A program made the translations under genes and the position numbers. Under the pieces are notes generated by a model. It saw nothing but the letters and a program-made list of their open reading frames with translations. It searched no databases and was not told where the DNA came from. Source: Triatoma infestans (lineage: Eukaryota; Arthropoda; Insecta; Hemiptera; Reduviidae). From it: a stretch of 64,000 nt of DNA. Positions 1 through 11,063 of the stretch are shown here, one piece after another (position 1 is the first letter of the stretch; each line of letters opens with the position of its first letter). The stretch is taken from assembly GCA_011037195.1 (NCBI GenBank), contig JAAEAF010003722.1:1-64000 (forward strand), written 5' to 3'.

Positions 1-725
1 TTTAATTTATCATCACCTATTTACTTTACACTGATTTGTTTTAATAACTTGAATTAGTCCCGATATAGCCACACTGTTGAGTACACGGTTTTCAACCTTT
101 CCCATTCTCTTCTATCTCTAGCTACTCTCATCCAAGTAACTCCCCCACAAACTTTTCTAAACTCTTCTTCCCAGGTGCGGGATGGTCTTCCTCGTTTTCT
201 TTTCATTTCCCTGGGATACCATTCTATAATTTTTTTGGACTACCTCTCATCTTTTGTTCTTACTATGTGTCCTGCCCAGTTCCATTTTCTTTCTGCCACT
301 GTTTTACCGACATCCACCAGAAGTGACTGTTCTGTAATCCACTGTTTCTATTTTTTATCCTTTCTAGTTATTGCTATCATTATTCTTGCCATCGACCTCA
401 CAGTCACTCTTAGTTTTTTTATTATTTTTGCACTTAAGGTCCATGTTTCACAACCATATATAATAGTTGGCAGCACACATGTTTTGAACAGTTTTGCCTT
501 ATGCTCTATTTCCACCTTGGATCGAAACAGATGTTTATATTTATTAAATGCTGACCATCCTAAGCTACATCTTCTTATCACTTCTTCCCATTCTCCTTCT
601 TTTGTGATTTTCTGCCCCAGGTAAAAAAAACTATCAGTACTTTCTATCTCTTCATCTCCTATTTTCAGTATTTGAGTATTTTCGTCACAATTTAAATACA
701 TAATTTTTGTTTTCTTGCCATTTAC
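1..725 (-). pseudogene. RTE-like non-LTR retrotransposon, 3' end (RT C-terminus)
   Basis: Minus-strand relic of a LINE open reading frame. The uninterrupted part (348-701) reads through the region after the RT palm, with the typical motifs FFYLGQKITKEGEWEEVIRR, KLFKTCVLPTIIYGCETW and a basic stretch. Below 348 the minus strand continues with a frame change into GRR and TWMRVARDRREWERL, the usual C-terminus of RTE-like endonuclease/RT proteins. The fragment is 5'-truncated at about 725 (reading GKKTKIMYLN) and its 3' end lies near base 1. Endonuclease and catalytic palm are missing, so it cannot be functional. Family assignment rests on motif recognition only. Confidence 0.8.
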
Positions 726-1095
726 GGAGCATCAATATAAAAGATAAAATTTCTCTCAAAACGGAAGAAGACAATTAGAGCTAAAAACATTGATTTACGG
801 TGACAACTCAGTTTCGACAATTTGACACGAACTGCAGTAATAAGGAAAATTAAAAATAGAAAAAGATATATGTAGTTTTTCTTTCCTTAATTTACATAAA
901 TATGGCCGCTGCGAACTTAGTAACAAACTACCAAAGGGTATAAATCAGCTTCCAAACACAGATTGGTTTTTTTTAAGTTTTATAGCCATTTAAGACAACA
1001 TCCAGACCTACTGAAGTATGGCGTCAAGCCATTTGAACAATTATTTGAACAATTAATGCTGATTGATTAATTAAGTACATTTAAGATTGGGATAC
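726..1095. other. AT-rich gap, no gene seen
   Basis: No coding signal. A short piece near 740-860 resembles the end of repeat R3 (a GGTGAC..CTCAGTTTCGA block followed by AATTTGACACGA), but it is too diverged to be sure. Confidence 0.4.
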
Positions 1096-1420
1096 TTCAT
1101 TTATCTCTAACACTTTTAGGGAATTTTTGGAAAGTAGAAGTACATTGACTTGTACGCTCACTAGTGTGTTTAGCAATGGGAATTCCTAAGGCAAATGGAC
1201 AGTTTGCACGGAGTAATAGGGTGATAAGTACAATGCTTTCTAAAAATCGCGACGAAATATATGGGAGGTTGTCATTACCTCCTGCTGACTTTGTTTTGAA
1301 TAACACTATTTATTGGTCAATAATATATTCTGCTAGCAGATTGTATTAGTAGTTGGTCAGGATGGCGAAGTACTTGATTTTGACAAAATCACGAAGTTTT
1401 GAGATTGTCGTTATAATTGA
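1096..1420 (+). pseudogene. Ty3/gypsy integrase core fragment
   Basis: The plus strand reads GIPKANGQFARSNRVISTML followed by SKNRDEIYGRL, PPADFVLNNT and, after a frame change near 1340, VGQDGEVLDFDKITKF. This matches the end of a Ty3/gypsy-type integrase core, where the usual text is G.PRANGQ.ER.NR...ML, then ALNNT and LLFGV.Q. The catalytic Glu of the DDE triad (in the ER pair) is Ala here, and no other integrase, RT or LTR sequence surrounds it. It is a dead fragment of a different element from the gypsy copy at 48.8-54.8 kb. Confidence 0.6.
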
Positions 1421-2063
1421 CCAAGGAGTCAATAAAAAATTAGTTTTTTAATATTAGAGTACCATAATAATGTAAAAAAAAAAATACAAAATGACCTCGA
1501 TAGAATTGAGAATACTGAATGAATTCAGATAATCAGATCTGAATGAATTTCAGATTTTATTCTGAAGGCACATTCGAATCTAATTAGAATAAAACCATGG
1601 CAGAATTCAACTGTTTTTCACTTAAATTTTGATATTAAACATATAGTATGATTTCTCCATTATTTCCAGATCACATTGATTTTTTAATTACTTTTCCTTG
1701 TTCAATTTATGTGGTTTCTAAAAGCATAATATACGTATCTCTTTAATTTTAATCTTTTTAAGAATTTTGTCTTATTTTGTTCGTTTCATTGCTCCATATA
1801 AGTCCATCATTATATTTTTTCTATATAAGATTCATGGTGGAATTTGTATCTCCAACTTTATGAAATCATACTAGGATTATATTTTTATTATAAATGTACA
1901 GATTCATGTATTCTTTTATGTAACTATGTAATTTATGTCTTTTATGAGAAATCTTGCAATGCATTTTCCCAATAAAAAAAAAATTTCTAGTGTTTTTTAC
2001 ATTGATTGATAGTTACAATATTGATACTGGTAGAATATAATAGAGTTTTAATATTATATTTAA
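1421..2063. other. AT-rich gap, no gene seen
   Basis: Low-complexity AT-rich sequence with several A or T runs and no open frame with recognisable content. Confidence 0.5.
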
Positions 2064-2319
2064 TCTTAGTGTAATTTTTTTTATATATATATTTAAGGCG
2101 TGTCAAAATTTATGGTCTTTGGCGCCCAGAGCCATCTCAGCACTGCCGGCCTCCGGACAGTGTTCTCTCGTTGCAGACACCACTGTCCATCACCGAAGAA
2201 CGTAGAGGCTTCTAGGAAGAAAAAATCTAAGGGCAGCACAGCTTGATTCGAACCCGGGATTTCCGCGTAAGAGTCCAGTACACTAACCACTTAGCTATTC
2301 CCCTCCCTCTTAGAGTAAT
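2064..2319 (-). mobile_element. SINE1 copy a, tRNA-derived, with 12-bp TSD
   Basis: Read on the minus strand, the head carries a tRNA-like box A (TAGCTAAGTGGTTAG) and box B (GGTTCGAATC). A body of about 150 bp with GCCGGCAGTG follows, and the unit ends in GCGCCTTAA-like sequence and an A-rich tail. It is flanked by TCTTAGTGTAAT (2064-2075) and TCTTAGAGTAAT (2308-2319), a 12-bp TSD with one mismatch. The promoter boxes imply RNA polymerase III transcription and LINE-driven insertion. Five other copies are in this window. Confidence 0.85.
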
Positions 2320-2635
2320 GATAGATAAATAGTTGCTTGTGAAAACAGTAATTGTTAATAATATTTTTACATATATATATTTGCCGTTGTTATTCATCCC
2401 AGCTTTAGATCTTTAGAGTTAAAGAATTAAAACAATTTGAAAGATTGCTACGCTTGACGGTTTTAAGGATGATATTTTCTTGAACTGTTTTCTTGTAAAT
2501 TCGGAATCATGAGCACGCAAATAAGTGCTGCATTCATCGTAAATCTTCTTGATGGCTCAAAACTGACTGATTAAGACTTCTTTTTTCTTTAACTGTATTC
2601 AGACTAATATTTCAAGGTTCTTCTTATTTTAATAC
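2320..2635. other. Gap, no gene seen
   Basis: AT-rich sequence with no recognisable feature. Confidence 0.5.
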
Positions 2636-3363
2636 TACTTTGAGATTATCATCAGAGATATTTTACATGGTAGCCTGCTTCACTTTGTGGTTATCGACCA
2701 GTTTCGGGTGTTCGCCCATCTTTACGATGCGTTTGTCAGACAATGTGATTACACAGACTTGCACAGAGCGAATTCAGTTTATACACTGACTAGTCTGTTT
2801 AATTGTATTTTAAAACTAAACTTTTAAACAAGGTCAAAGGGAGGTATGGTCATGGTAACTAGGTGGGAAAGGAACAGTGTTTGAGTTGTTAAAGGGGCAA
2901 ATTTTCCTTAAAATGGAAACAACACATGGGAGTCTAATTTTTCCAACTCTGTTGTTGGAGAGAGATTCATTCACTTGACCATTAAATAATTAGAATAACT
3001 TTAAAATTAAATTAAATAACGATTTCAAGCTAACACAATTTGGAATTAAGTGATTGAAATAATAAAAAATCAAATACACATAAGCATATTAAGCATATTT
3101 TATAATATTTATAATCATGTTATGTATATATATATATGCATTTACTATACTATATATATTACAGTATATGTAGCAAATATATTATACTAAACATATACCA
3201 TACTTATACACATATATATATATCACATATATACCTACCATGTGTATATTATGTATACACATACACATATCATATATTATATATATATCATGTTATATAA
3301 CATATTTATATATATATATTTCCAGCTCTGCGGAACCAACCACCACGCAAGTACTTTGAGATT
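2636..3363. mobile_element. PLE-A copy 1 (Penelope-like, non-autonomous), 12-bp TSD
   Basis: Element 2648-3351 is flanked by TACTTTGAGATT at 2636-2647 and again at 3352-3363. The left part (2648-2830) is the long arm of family PLE-A, with GTAGCCTGCTTCA and a GTTCGCCCATC hairpin. The right end is the family's one-sided extension TTCCAGCTCTGCGGAACCAA (3320-3339). The second inverted arm is absent; about 490 bp of other sequence, ending in a TATATA/ACATAT-rich run (3115-3318), fills the middle. The matching TSD and the extension show that both outer ends are genuine. Confidence 0.7.
3115..3320. repeat. TATA/ACATAT simple repeat tract
   Basis: Imperfect alternating purine-pyrimidine AT/ACATAT tract inside PLE-A copy 1, immediately before its terminal extension. 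Confidence 0.8.
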
Positions 3364-3931
3364 GTTTTAACTTTTCAAGACTGATTTGGACGCCAACTCC
3401 AACCAATATTTTTATGAGGTTCCCTCCAAGGAGATTTGGGCAAATCTTGTTGCTAAAATTGGTAGATATATCGAACACTGGCATCGTTTTGGAAATGTCT
3501 ATTGCTTAGTAGCATTGTATCAGTAACACAGAACTTTGTAAGTGTTAAAAAACATAATTTATATCACAGTCAACTAATTTAGTGGACGTTTTGATATATT
3601 TTGATACATAATTATTTCTTGCACAATTAGTTCTTCGCTAGAAGGCAGGGCTAATGGGAAAAGAGTATGGTTACTTGTTCGACTATGGCTTATACATGAT
3701 CAAAGTAACAAATTGTATTTAATTATTAATTGCGCACGTGAGGCAACTTTAATAATTTCTCTTCTTGTGTAAATGTAAGTATTGCGGTAGTGTCAAATTT
3801 TAGAAATTGAGTTTATCGACCGGAAATACCAGAAATATAGGTTTTGAAGCCGAGATTAAGGGTCGTGAGAGTATGGAAAGAAAATTTACGAATGGTATAT
3901 GTCGGTGTATGATTAAAATATCACAATAACG
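3364..3931. other. Gap with possible R3 end
   Basis: No gene. 3770-3870 resembles one end of repeat R3 in reverse (AAATTGAGTTTATCGACCGG and a following purine-rich block); the rest is plain AT-rich sequence. Confidence 0.4.
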
Positions 3932-4262
3932 AAAAATCACAGAATCATAGACATTTTCCGTGGAAGCCTGCTTCATTTTGTGGTCATCGACCGGGTTCGG
4001 GCGTTCGCCCATCTTCAGGATGCGTTTTTCAGACAATGTCAACACAGACTTGCATAGAGCAAATTCAGTTTTACACACTGACTGGTGTTATTAACTGTAT
4101 CTTAAAACTAAACTAAACTGTTGATGACTAAACTAAACATCCTGATGATGGGCGAACGCCCGAAACCGGTCGATGACCATAAAATGAAGCAGGCTACCAC
4201 GGAAAATGTCTCTGATGCTTTCCAGCTCTGTGGAACCAACCATCACAACAAAAATCACAGAA
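3932..4262. mobile_element. PLE-A copy 2, complete fold-back, 13-bp TSD
   Basis: Element 3945-4249 (305 bp) is flanked by AAAAATCACAGAA at 3932-3944 and 4250-4262. The arms are inverted: the left long arm (3945-4110) is the complement of the right arm (about 4135-4220), sharing CGGTCGATGACC and AAATGAAGCAGGCT. Only the right end carries the extension with CCAGCTCTGTGGAACCAACC. It has no coding capacity. The right arm has the best-preserved hammerhead-like motif in the window (4138-4175). Size, TSD and the one-sided tail match copy 3, so this is a discrete mobile unit. Confidence 0.8.
4138..4175 (+). ncRNA. Hammerhead-ribozyme-like motif, family A
   Basis: In order: CATC (4138-4141), CTGATGA (4142-4148), one extra T, a GGGC/GCCC hairpin (4150-4161), GAAA (4162-4165), self-complementary ACCGGT (4165-4170), then C followed by GATG (4172-4175). 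CATC and GATG can form stem I, CTGANGA and GAAA are the conserved hammerhead core, and the expected cut would follow GTC at 4171. The unpaired T between the core A and stem II is not canonical and is the main argument against activity. Motif recognition only; activity is unknown. Confidence 0.45.
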
Positions 4263-4870
4263 AGCTCAAAATTGATATTCCTTTTAGTTACTATCACCGC
4301 ATCTGATCTGATAGTTTACGTCAAAATGCATCAATCGGTATCGCAAATTTACTGAATTTTTTGTTTTTTTAATTTTTCCCGATTTTCTTGAAAACGGCTC
4401 AAACGATTTTCTTTACACTATATTCACACATAAATGCTTATCACTTTCCCGGAAAAGTTGATTCATGGGAAGATTATGGAGGGAACAGCAACATTAAGAT
4501 TTCCTCTGAAGTATAACTTCAGTAAAATGTACATTTTTATTACGTAAATACAATTTCAAAGTACATTAAATGTATGGCTAATTTATAGAAAAATAGAACT
4601 CCCAAATTTGAAGAAAATTGGTTAACCAGAAGGGTGATTTCTACAAAATTGATTTTTGATTTATTTGGAATTTTCTCAAATTAATGGCTATAACAATTTT
4701 TTTTTTTGAAATTTTTAAAATGGATCACTTTTATTTGAAACGTATTTCCGGTAAAGTTTATTTCCGATAGTATTTGAGTAACTATGAAGTAAAAATTTCA
4801 AATGCTATGTAGGTTTGTTCAATGCTATTGGCGCTCTTTTCTGAATTTCGGTGTAATTACTTCAATTGTT
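4263..4870 (-). repeat. R3 repeat, two diverged monomers, reverse orientation
   Basis: Two successive blocks (about 4310-4560 and 4560-4860) contain the R3 features in reverse: a TTTCTTGAAAACGG-like block, AATGCTTATCACTTT, a GGAGGGAACAGC-like block and a GGTTAACCAGAAG-like block. Similar text recurs at 47.3-47.8 kb. Non-coding. Confidence 0.5.
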
Positions 4871-5606
4871 ATCTGTTTTGGATAGATACATATATATATC
4901 CATCATCTCTGGATTTATGATAGGATAAGCCGTGTGATGATTGTTGCACCTCAGATATTTTTTAATTTGATTACCATTTCCTCTGCAATAGTAAAGTATT
5001 CGTCTCCGCGTACGTCTAACTACTTTGGTAGATGAATAGACAGCTAGGTATAATTATTTATATAATTTTCTTGGTCCCCTTGGATATCTCTCTGTAATAA
5101 AGCCGCATTTAATATCATCAGCCAGTGTGGATTCTTTTAAAATTCTATTCCTTTAAAAAGTAAAATACCTGCGATCGGAGACATCCGCATTTTTGGCATT
5201 TCTCAGATACTAAACCCAGATAGGTCTTTTGCACAAGCTTTGCCCCCTCCAATCATGGTCACTTATAATAATATTTTTTAATTAATATTAACTACAGAAT
5301 TTGATCTAAAATTAAAATTTTAAATTTTTATAACTGTGAAATATTAACACTAAAAAAAAAAGAAGACTTGTTTAAAAAATTAGGTATAATTTTACAATAC
5401 TTATTTCAGAATGATTCAGTAATTATTTCTGACACGAAAATGCTCTCTCAATCACTCTTTCGCGCGCGCGCTCTCTCTCTCACCCTCAAAAAATATATGT
5501 ATTTATATAGTTATGCATGTACGTATATTCAGATTGGCATTAGCCTTACCAGCCCAGATGGTCATGGCAATTTTACCAAATAATTGAAAAAGGCTGTTAA
5601 GGTAAT
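4871..5606. other. Gap, no gene seen
   Basis: AT-rich sequence. A short CG then CT dinucleotide tract lies at 5460-5482; nothing else is recognised. Confidence 0.5.
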
Positions 5607-5938
5607 ATATACAAGACAGGTTGTTGTGGTGGTTGGTTCCGCAGAACTAGAAAGCATCACAGACATTTCCCGTGGTAGCCTGGTTTATTTTGTGGTCATC
5701 GACCGGTTTCGGGCGTTCGCCCATCTTAAGGCTACTCTTAGATTTTCTCCTTCTCATAAAGAGTAGCACGGCGGATTCGTACGCGAGAGTCAGTGTGTAA
5801 ACTAAATTTGCTCTGTTCAAGTCTGTGTTGTCACACTGTCTGAAAAAACGCATCTGAAGATGTGTGAACGCCCGAAACCGGTCGATGACCACAAAATGAA
5901 GCAGGCTACCACGGAAGATGTCTCTGATATACAAGACA
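5607..5938. mobile_element. PLE-A copy 3, complete fold-back, 12-bp TSD, opposite orientation
   Basis: Element 5619-5926 (308 bp) is flanked by ATATACAAGACA at 5607-5618 and 5927-5938. Here the extension (GGTTGGTTCCGCAGAACTAG) is at the left end and the long arm is at the right, so the unit is inverted relative to copies 1 and 2. Arms pair around CGGTCGATGACC and AAATGAAGCAGGCT. The centre (5727-5800) resembles a piece of SINE1 (ACTCTTAGATTTTCTCC). The right-arm core is CTGAAGA with a slightly altered stem II. Confidence 0.8.
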
Positions 5939-6116
5939 TGAATTATTAATAACGAATATTTTTATAGAATCATAATTACAGTTCAAATTTAATGAAAATT
6001 TTGAGGGTAATTTTGATTTTTAAATATCCCAACTCCTTTAATAATTGAAATAATTAGATTATACGATTAAAAATAATGTATTTATATATAAATAAATATT
6101 AAACAAAAAACTTATA

Positions 6117-6382
6117 CTTAATTTTAATTTTTTTATTTTATTTAAGGCGCCTCAACATCTGCGGTTATTAAGCCCGGTGCCTTCTCAGTGCACTGCCGGC
6201 CTCCGGACAGTGTTCTCTCGTTACAGACAACACTGTCCATCACTGGACAGTGAGTTGTGAGCAGTAGAGACACCTAGGAAGAAAAAATCTAAGGGCTGTA
6301 CGGCTGGATTCGTACCCGGGATCTCCGCGTTGGTAGTCCAAGGCGCTACCACCGAGCTAAATTCCTTCCCTTAATTTTAATT
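6117..6382 (-). mobile_element. SINE1 copy b with 13-bp TSD
   Basis: Minus-strand SINE1 (6130-6369) with the GCCGGCAGTGCACTG body and a degenerate tRNA-like head. It is flanked by CTTAATTTTAATT at 6117-6129 and 6370-6382. The body has a small duplication of the GGACAGTG block compared with other copies. Confidence 0.85.
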
Positions 6383-7235
6383 ATCTCACAAATGATTGCC
6401 TCTTTGGAAACAGCAAACACAAATTCTCTTTATTGAGGCAAGAATATAACTGAATAAGTTTTGGACATACTAGTACCGCTATATATGACCGCCTTGACTG
6501 GGAAAAACCAAATCTCTGCGATCGCAGACACGCCGCACGGATCGGGTTAAGAGAGGTGAAGAGTACTCCTGTTGCTTTGATTTATTCATTTACCAACAGT
6601 TCCATTTTTACTCGTTGTTCTTGTTCCACGCTTAATCAAGGGAGGAAAATCTGATCACATATTAGTGGTAAGGTAGCCTCAAAAAAAAAGGCATTTAATT
6701 TGGTTTTTTAGTTTGTTTTTTTTACTTAATAATTATAACTATGCGAATTAACTTCAAAAGGATTTTAGTTTGTTTGAGAAGTATCATTACAGAAGAAATT
6801 TAAATCCCCCCCCCCAAATAACAAAAATTGTGTTCATCAAACAGTACCAAGTTGAAGTATCATATATCCGTTTGTGATAAGTATCATACTTGAAATTCAT
6901 CCATTTATCCTAGCTTATACAACCGAGAAACCTTACAACACTTTATAAGAAAATAAAAGAAAAAAATTTAGGGGGCAATGAATAGATTCGATTACCTATA
7001 CAGCATCTAGGCCCAGTGATTGTGTTTCATCTGATCTATAACATTGTGTGAGTAGGCCTTGTCATTCTTATTAATAATTGTTTAAATAAGTTTAATAATA
7101 TTACAATCGAGGCGCGCACCGCCAAGCGGACATGTGTTGCGGGGTGCGGGATTTATTTTTTTTCACTATTTATTTGAAATTTATAACTGAAAACTGATTT
7201 TCAGTTTAAGTAAATAGGCTGATATTGTGATAATT
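6383..7235. other. Gap, no gene seen
   Basis: AT-rich sequence with a C-run near 6807-6816. Nothing recognisable. Confidence 0.5.
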
Positions 7236-7436
7236 GAGGGGCGGGTGTTGGTGTATTGGTTATGAGCATGGACTTGTAAGTGGGAGGACCCCAGTTCGGT
7301 CCAGCGTATAACTAAATTTTATATTTGTTTATGTTAATAGTGTAGGTGCTTCCGCCCCCGTCCACGACACCTAATTTGGTAGTTGGACGTTAAGCACGCC
7401 TGAAAAAATAGGCATTACTTTACTTTACTTTTGTGA
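7236..7436 (+). mobile_element. SINE2 copy a, tRNA-derived
   Basis: The head has tRNA-like boxes (GGTGTATTGGTTATGAGCAT, then CCAGTTCGGTCCAGC), and the body has a CCGCCCCCGTCCACGAC block. The 3' end is the diagnostic AGGCATTACTTTACTTTACT. That ending recurs at 33.75 kb and, as a short remnant, at 8625-8650. Different from SINE1. No clear TSD was found. Confidence 0.65.
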
Positions 7437-7654
7437 TATTGAACGATTTAGTCATCCAGTGATTATTCAAGAGGTCGATCGATTTATTAATTTTTACAAG
7501 AGGTTACGTTGTTGAGGATTTCCAGGGAGGGAATGAGAGGTTAAGGCATGGGTTGATTGATTAGACCCAGTCTAAAGGCTATGATAGAAGATTATTGTGG
7601 AATCTGTGAGAAATTAGGTGTAAGGTTAGATTTTATTCATTCATTGTCAATTAT

Positions 7655-8605
7655 TTACGTAATTTCTTACAGGGGAGCATACTTGCACCTCTTTTATTCA
7701 CAGTATACACGGCTGATCTCCCATTACATCCTAACACTACCACTTTCACGGCTATCGTTTTCTCTAATAGTGATCCCGCCTCTTCAAACCGATCTCAATG
7801 TCTTCGAACAATGTGCTCTGTAGGTGAAGAATCAAGGTTAATCAACATAAATCCAAGCACATAGTCTTCACCTGAAACCGAAAAACCATAATTCAATTTT
7901 ACCATAATTTTCTTCCAATTGTAACTCAAATCCGCTATCTCGGACTCCACCTAGACAGACAACGTGAAGCGCTCATACTCAACTCAAACGAAATGAACCA
8001 TTTTATCAATACAGAATGCTAAAAAAACTACTAGAAAAACGCTCAAAATTTACACTGCACAATAAAGGCAACTATACAATTCCTTACTAGCTCCTATTTG
8101 GACATACGGACTGGAATTATACGGGACTGCCAGAAACACAAAGCTGTATCGCATTCAATCCCTACAGTCCAAAATCCTACGCACCATCGTCAATGCTCCC
8201 TTCTACGTCTCTAACCTCACTATCGACCACACCGACCTAAAAATTCCCTTCGTCTCCGCTTTAGCCAAATCCCGCTACCTAAAATTCCATTCCAAATTAA
8301 CTTCTTATTCCAATCCCCTAATCCAAGCCTTCTGTACTTCCACTCTCCCCACCAAACCGCCAAGACGGCTAAGGCGTCGATGGCCGCGCGACCATCTAAA
8401 TACTTAACAACGGCTGTCTTGAGATACAGTCGTACACACTAAGGCCATAATGGCGTATTAAGATTGCTTTCGCTGGATAGCCGTCGTTCACAACTTCAAG
8501 CCAGGGAGTGCTCGCTAACCAACGCACATACTTCCATTTTCATTATTTATCTGTTTTACTTGTTGCATGGTTATTGTGCAAATAAAATAAATAAATAAAA
8601 AAGAT
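7655..8605 (+). pseudogene. Jockey-like LINE relic, RT to 3' tail
   Basis: Starts in the RT palm (GSILAPLLFTVYTADLPLHP), loses the catalytic box region, and continues through frameshifts to the C-terminal part: a YGLELYGTARNTK-like stretch, SLQSKILRTIVNAPFYVSNL, KFHSKL and the terminal RRLRRRWPRDHL. It ends in an AATAAATAAATAAA tail at about 8580-8600. The same C-terminal motif (RLKRRWPRDYL) ends the copy at 38.8-39.3 kb, so both belong to one family. 5'-truncated and inactive. Confidence 0.75.
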
Positions 8606-8930
8606 TACGTAATGCACTTCCTGGGACATCGAAACTTTACTTTACTTTTTTGCTTTTATTTAGAGTTTATAAAAATATTGTAATAGGATCTGGTTTCATT
8701 AGAAAATTAATCCAAAAAAGAAGAAATCAATTATAACCAAAAAATTGCTGGATATAATGTTATTGTTCGATATATTAATTTTATTAGTTTCAAGTAAAAC
8801 ACTTGAATATTTTTTTCGTAGTAAACCAGCAACCAACTTAGATTGATCTATTTGAAATAATAGCCTCAGATTTGTACAGACAAATAGAGTTTTTCTTAAG
8901 TTGAGAGAACGTAAAAAAGTGGTACAATTT
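8606..8930. other. Gap, no gene seen
   Basis: Contains a short SINE2-like 3' end near 8625-8650 and otherwise AT-rich sequence. Confidence 0.4.
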
Positions 8931-8934
8931 AAAA

Positions 8935-9150
8935 AAAACCTGGTATGAAACACTCATACAACTTTCTGTACCGTAACACTCTGTTACATCTTCATATATA
9001 AAATGTCAAGTTTGAATTTTCTATACGATATACACAAACACATTTCTAGAAACCGTTTTTACTTAGTCAGGGAACTCAGTCTTGCATTTCCGATGAAAAC
9101 TCAATTTGAAAAATTTGACACAATCATAATACTTCATCTTACAGCAATAT
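8935..9150 (+). repeat. R3 repeat, short copy with both ends
   Basis: Begins with the R3 head (GGTATGAAACACTCATACAA, then CTTTCTGTACCG) and ends with the R3 tail (GATGAAAACTCAATTTGAAA, then TTTGACACAATCA). The internal monomers seen in the long copy at 35.9-36.8 kb are missing. Confidence 0.55.
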
Positions 9151-10262
9151 GAGCAAGTAATAATAATAATAATCGTTGAAAATTATTATACATTCAGTCT
9201 AAGTACATGTACACCATATCATATGTATATCTGTGTATAGTAAACTGTCCATTGTTATTTTTTTTGGTAGTGGTAGTCGACTAGCCAGGATAAATGATTC
9301 CCTCGTGGTCTAGGTCCATTTACGCCGCCGTCGTCAGTTCAGACACTAACGAGGGAAATCTTCCAGTCTCCCCAACAAAGTACACATGTAATATTGTGAC
9401 ATTTATGTTATGGCGCCGGCCAAATGGCCTTCACTACATATCTCTTTCTCTCTCTCTTGGAGCGGCCTATCTTTCTACTGGAGTAGTCCCAATTATTTTT
9501 CATGATCCTTGAACAATATTAACCCATAACGATAGAAATTGATAACATACTAAAACTAAGATTAACTAAACAATAATTCAGTTACTTCCCTGGCAAAAAC
9601 GATTATCACTATGATGATGGAAATACATGATTATATTTCGATTTATTGTGCATGTCTAACATTTAGTTAACTAAATATTACACATTTCTTTTGATAACTA
9701 AATAAAATCTGTAAACATCCAAATCGCCGGTTAATTTATAGTCAACAATTCAAGTTTTACCAATTTTTATGAAATATTTTTACGAAATTGTATTAATATA
9801 TTTCATTTTCAAGACTTTTTATAGCAAGTTTTATTGGGTCTCTACACAGATATATTTTATTTATCGATTTCTGCAGAGTATCTCTCAAAATTTTATTTTA
9901 TGAGTTTATTATAATATAAATATTTGAGTTCAATTAGAAAGCTGTTTTTAAATTTTTGCAACAATAAATTCTGGCTTTTTACAAAATTTCATCGGTTGTT
10001 TACTTAAGATCATCACAAAAAAAAAAAAAATACTGAAAAAAATGTAGAGCAATGTCTTTAAAACCTTCCATCATATACGGTTCATCTGAGAGATTCTACT
10101 CCTAAATTATTTGTTTCATTTAGATAAGAAACAGTAAGCACTCGTAAATTCCTTCTGTGTATCTTTATGGTTAATTTGTTAGTTTTGAACTACCAACGTC
10201 ATCTTGAGAACAACATTTTTTTGCCAAATTTAATATTCTGTCAGTATAACACGTTCATTCAT
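9151..10262. other. Gap, no gene seen
   Basis: AT-rich. 9290-9520 is less AT-rich and has an open frame with no recognisable content and a CTCTCTCT tract; I see no support for a gene. Confidence 0.4.
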
Positions 10263-11063
10263 GCAAGTTTCTTTTCTTGTTTATTTCTATGTGGTGTGCT
10301 GTTTTATAGTAGTTTCAGATGAATAATTTGGATGACAATGATGAACCAATTGACAGCCAGATATATATTTAATTTAGATGTTAATTTAACATTCGTCGCA
10401 ATTTGTCCTTGACGTTTCAGCATTTGCCATTATCAAAAGGATGAAATTTTATGTAATAATAAACATTGTCTGGAAGAAAGAAAAAACATATTTAAACAGA
10501 TGGTGTTTTAGTTAAGTATACAAACAATAAGTACAATTTTTTATTATTATTTATTTGATTATTTGGTCCACAATTAAATACTCACCTTAAGAAGTTATAA
10601 TGATTTTTACTATATGTTTTGTAAGTTGGATAGTAATTTATGCTGTTGGCCAAAAATATATAATAAAATTTTGTATTAGTTTCAAATTTTCCAATTGTGA
10701 ATTTAGTTATTCTTCTTTTAATATCAGTTGCCCAAAAGATAGCGTGTAGCTAGGGGTCTAACTCAATAAAATGTAAGTAATAAAAACCAGTTTTAAATAT
10801 TTGTCATACAACTTATACAACTAATAACAGTAATATTAATAAATATTTTCATTATACAGATCAAAAAACTATGCCAGCCGGTATAAATCCTATCATATAT
10901 TATCAACCCATTAGAATACATGTGGTGCACCATATTTGAAAAATATAATATCCTCAATCATCCATAAAATTTAACTACATTCATAACGTAAATACCAATC
11001 AGAATAAGCAGTCTAATATTACTATCCTTTCTATAAATATTGCCATTAATATTACTATTACTA

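Noticed and set aside
1164..1349. A small host protein of 61 codons
   Set aside because: Text matches a gypsy integrase core with neighbouring text in another frame, so it is an element relic.
2064..2319. A functional tRNA gene on the minus strand
   Set aside because: Box A and box B are present but acceptor and anticodon stems do not close, and the unit is repeated with a SINE body.
9294..9512. 72-codon ORF with higher GC content
   Set aside because: No motif, ends in simple CTCT sequence, no splice or start context.
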